NCBI RefSeq assembly: GCF_051900425.1
Contig: NZ_JBHZGK010000002.1
Span: forward strand, 1 to 64,000
Origin: Frateuria_A sp051900425
GTDB lineage: Bacteria > Pseudomonadota > Gammaproteobacteria > Xanthomonadales > Rhodanobacteraceae
Length of the DNA: 64,000 nt
Direction: 5' to 3'
How positions within the stretch are numbered: position 1 is the stretch's first letter; each line of letters opens with the position of its first letter. Positions 63,290 through 64,000 of this stretch are shown one piece after another. The notes beneath the pieces were generated by a model. It worked only from the letters and a program-made list of their open reading frames with translations. It had not been told where the DNA came from and did no database searches. A program made the translations under genes and the position numbers.

Positions 63290-64000
63290 TTACATCAACG
63301 CGTAGTGCACCACATGGAAGAACACCGGCGCGGCAAAGCTCACCGAGTCGAGCCGGTCGAGCATGCCGCCATGGCCTTCGATCATGTGGCCCCAGTCCTT
63401 CGCGCCCAGGCTGCGCTTGACTGCCGACAGCGCCAGTCCGCCGAGGAACCCGGCGATCACGATGATCAACGACATGCCGGCCGAACCCCAGAACGGGAAA
63501 GGCGTGATCCACCAGAGGCCCGCGCCCACCGCCACGGCGGACAGCCCGCCGCCGACCAGCCCCTCGACCGTCTTGGACGGGCTCACCGAGGGCGCCAGCT
63601 TGTGCCGTCCGAACAGCTTGCCGAACACGTACTGGAACACGTCGCTGATCTGCACCACCAGCAGCAGGTACAGGAGCAGCAGGAGGTTCTGTCCCTCGTA
63701 ACCGGGCACGTGCAGCAGCAGGACCGCCGGCGCATAGCTGATGCAGTAGACGGTGAGCATCAGACCCCACTGGATCTTGGTGGTGCGCTCCAGGAACGAT
63801 TCGGTATCGCCACCCAGCGCGGTGATCGCCGGCAGCAGCAGGAAGCCGTAGACCGGGATGCAGATCGCGAACAATCCATACCAGTCGATGCCGATCAGCC
63901 AGTACTGCAGCGGAATGGCGAGGTAGAAGCACAGCACCAGCGGCAGGTGGTCGCCGCGGCGCGTCGGGGTGAGCGTGAGGAACTCGCGCAGCGCGAAGAA
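63290..64000 (-). CDS. cdsA: Phosphatidate cytidylyltransferase family protein (partial, 5' end outside)
   Basis: The visible 237 residues run off the right edge; the frame stays open to base 64000 (FFALREFLTLTPTRRGDHLP...). About six hydrophobic segments are seen, and the signature SDVFQYVFGKLFGRHKLAPSVSPSKTVEG followed by RSLGAKDWGHMIEGHGGMLDRLDS is the family's CTP and metal site. It forms CDP-diacylglycerol from phosphatidate and CTP in the inner membrane. The sequence resembles the YnbB-like subgroup more than classical CdsA, so it may be a second copy. Confidence 0.85.
   Translation of the reverse strand, partial: FFALREFLTLTPTRRGDHLPLVLCFYLAIPLQYWLIGIDWYGLFAICIPVYGFLLLPAITALGGDTESFLERTTKIQWGLMLTVYCISYAPAVLLLHVPGYEGQNLLLLLYLLLVVQISDVFQYVFGKLFGRHKLAPSVSPSKTVEGLVGGGLSAVAVGAGLWWITPFPFWGSAGMSLIIVIAGFLGGLALSAVKRSLGAKDWGHMIEGHGGMLDRLDSVSFAAPVFFHVVHYALM

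Overview
The window is about 64 kb of very GC-rich chromosome with almost continuous coding. Gene content points to a gammaproteobacterium of the Xanthomonadales (Lysobacterales), most likely Rhodanobacteraceae. Pointers are an S-adenosylhomocysteine riboswitch before ahcY, a fused cysNC, an AlgZ/AlgR-like pair, and abundant palindromic repeats of the TGTAGGAGCGCACC, CCTCACCCCAACCC and AGGGTGGGCTTCAGCCCACC types. The taxonomic placement is inference. I saw no transposase, integrase, phage gene or CRISPR array.

Positions 1-30.8 kb are an exopolysaccharide locus. It begins inside a UDP-glucose dehydrogenase gene and continues with a pyruvyl transferase, family-2 and family-4 glycosyltransferases, an EpsG/Wzy-like polymerase, an asparagine-synthase-like protein, a Wzx-type flippase, two TupA-like ATP-grasp proteins and a WecA-like initiating transferase. 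Interleaved are four exported right-handed beta-helix proteins, a Tat-exported tyrosinase and five sulfotransferase-like proteins. Next to the sulfotransferases lie cysD and cysNC, which make PAPS, the sulfuryl donor such enzymes use. The simplest reading is a Wzx/Wzy-type polymer carrying uronic acid, pyruvate and sulfate. The co-location of PAPS synthesis with several sulfotransferases is the most notable biology here. An SLC13-type permease at 31.0-32.9 kb might supply sulfate.

From 31 to 64 kb the content is mostly core or conserved accessory: trmB, a FecR/DUF6600 secreted protein, tRNA-Gly(CCC), a RimK-linked zinc-protease homologue with rimK, an OmpR-type two-component pair, ilvE, metF, an alpha/beta hydrolase, a LytS/LytTR pair, ahcY with its riboswitch, ppc, uup, a glycosyltransferase with a glycogen-debranching-type protein, a Ser/Thr kinase with a long extracytoplasmic region, a D,D-carboxypeptidase, metK, dusB and a partial cdsA. 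The three S-adenosylmethionine-cycle genes metF, ahcY and metK lie within 20 kb of each other.

Repeats are the other theme. A tandem array of about 183-bp units follows cysNC. Members of the same repeat family occur between genes, and one has entered the ppc reading frame, adding about 100 residues that include an in-frame 26-residue tandem repeat. Two adjacent beta-helix genes share a duplicated leader, and two divergent sulfotransferase genes share inverted copies of their upstream DNA.
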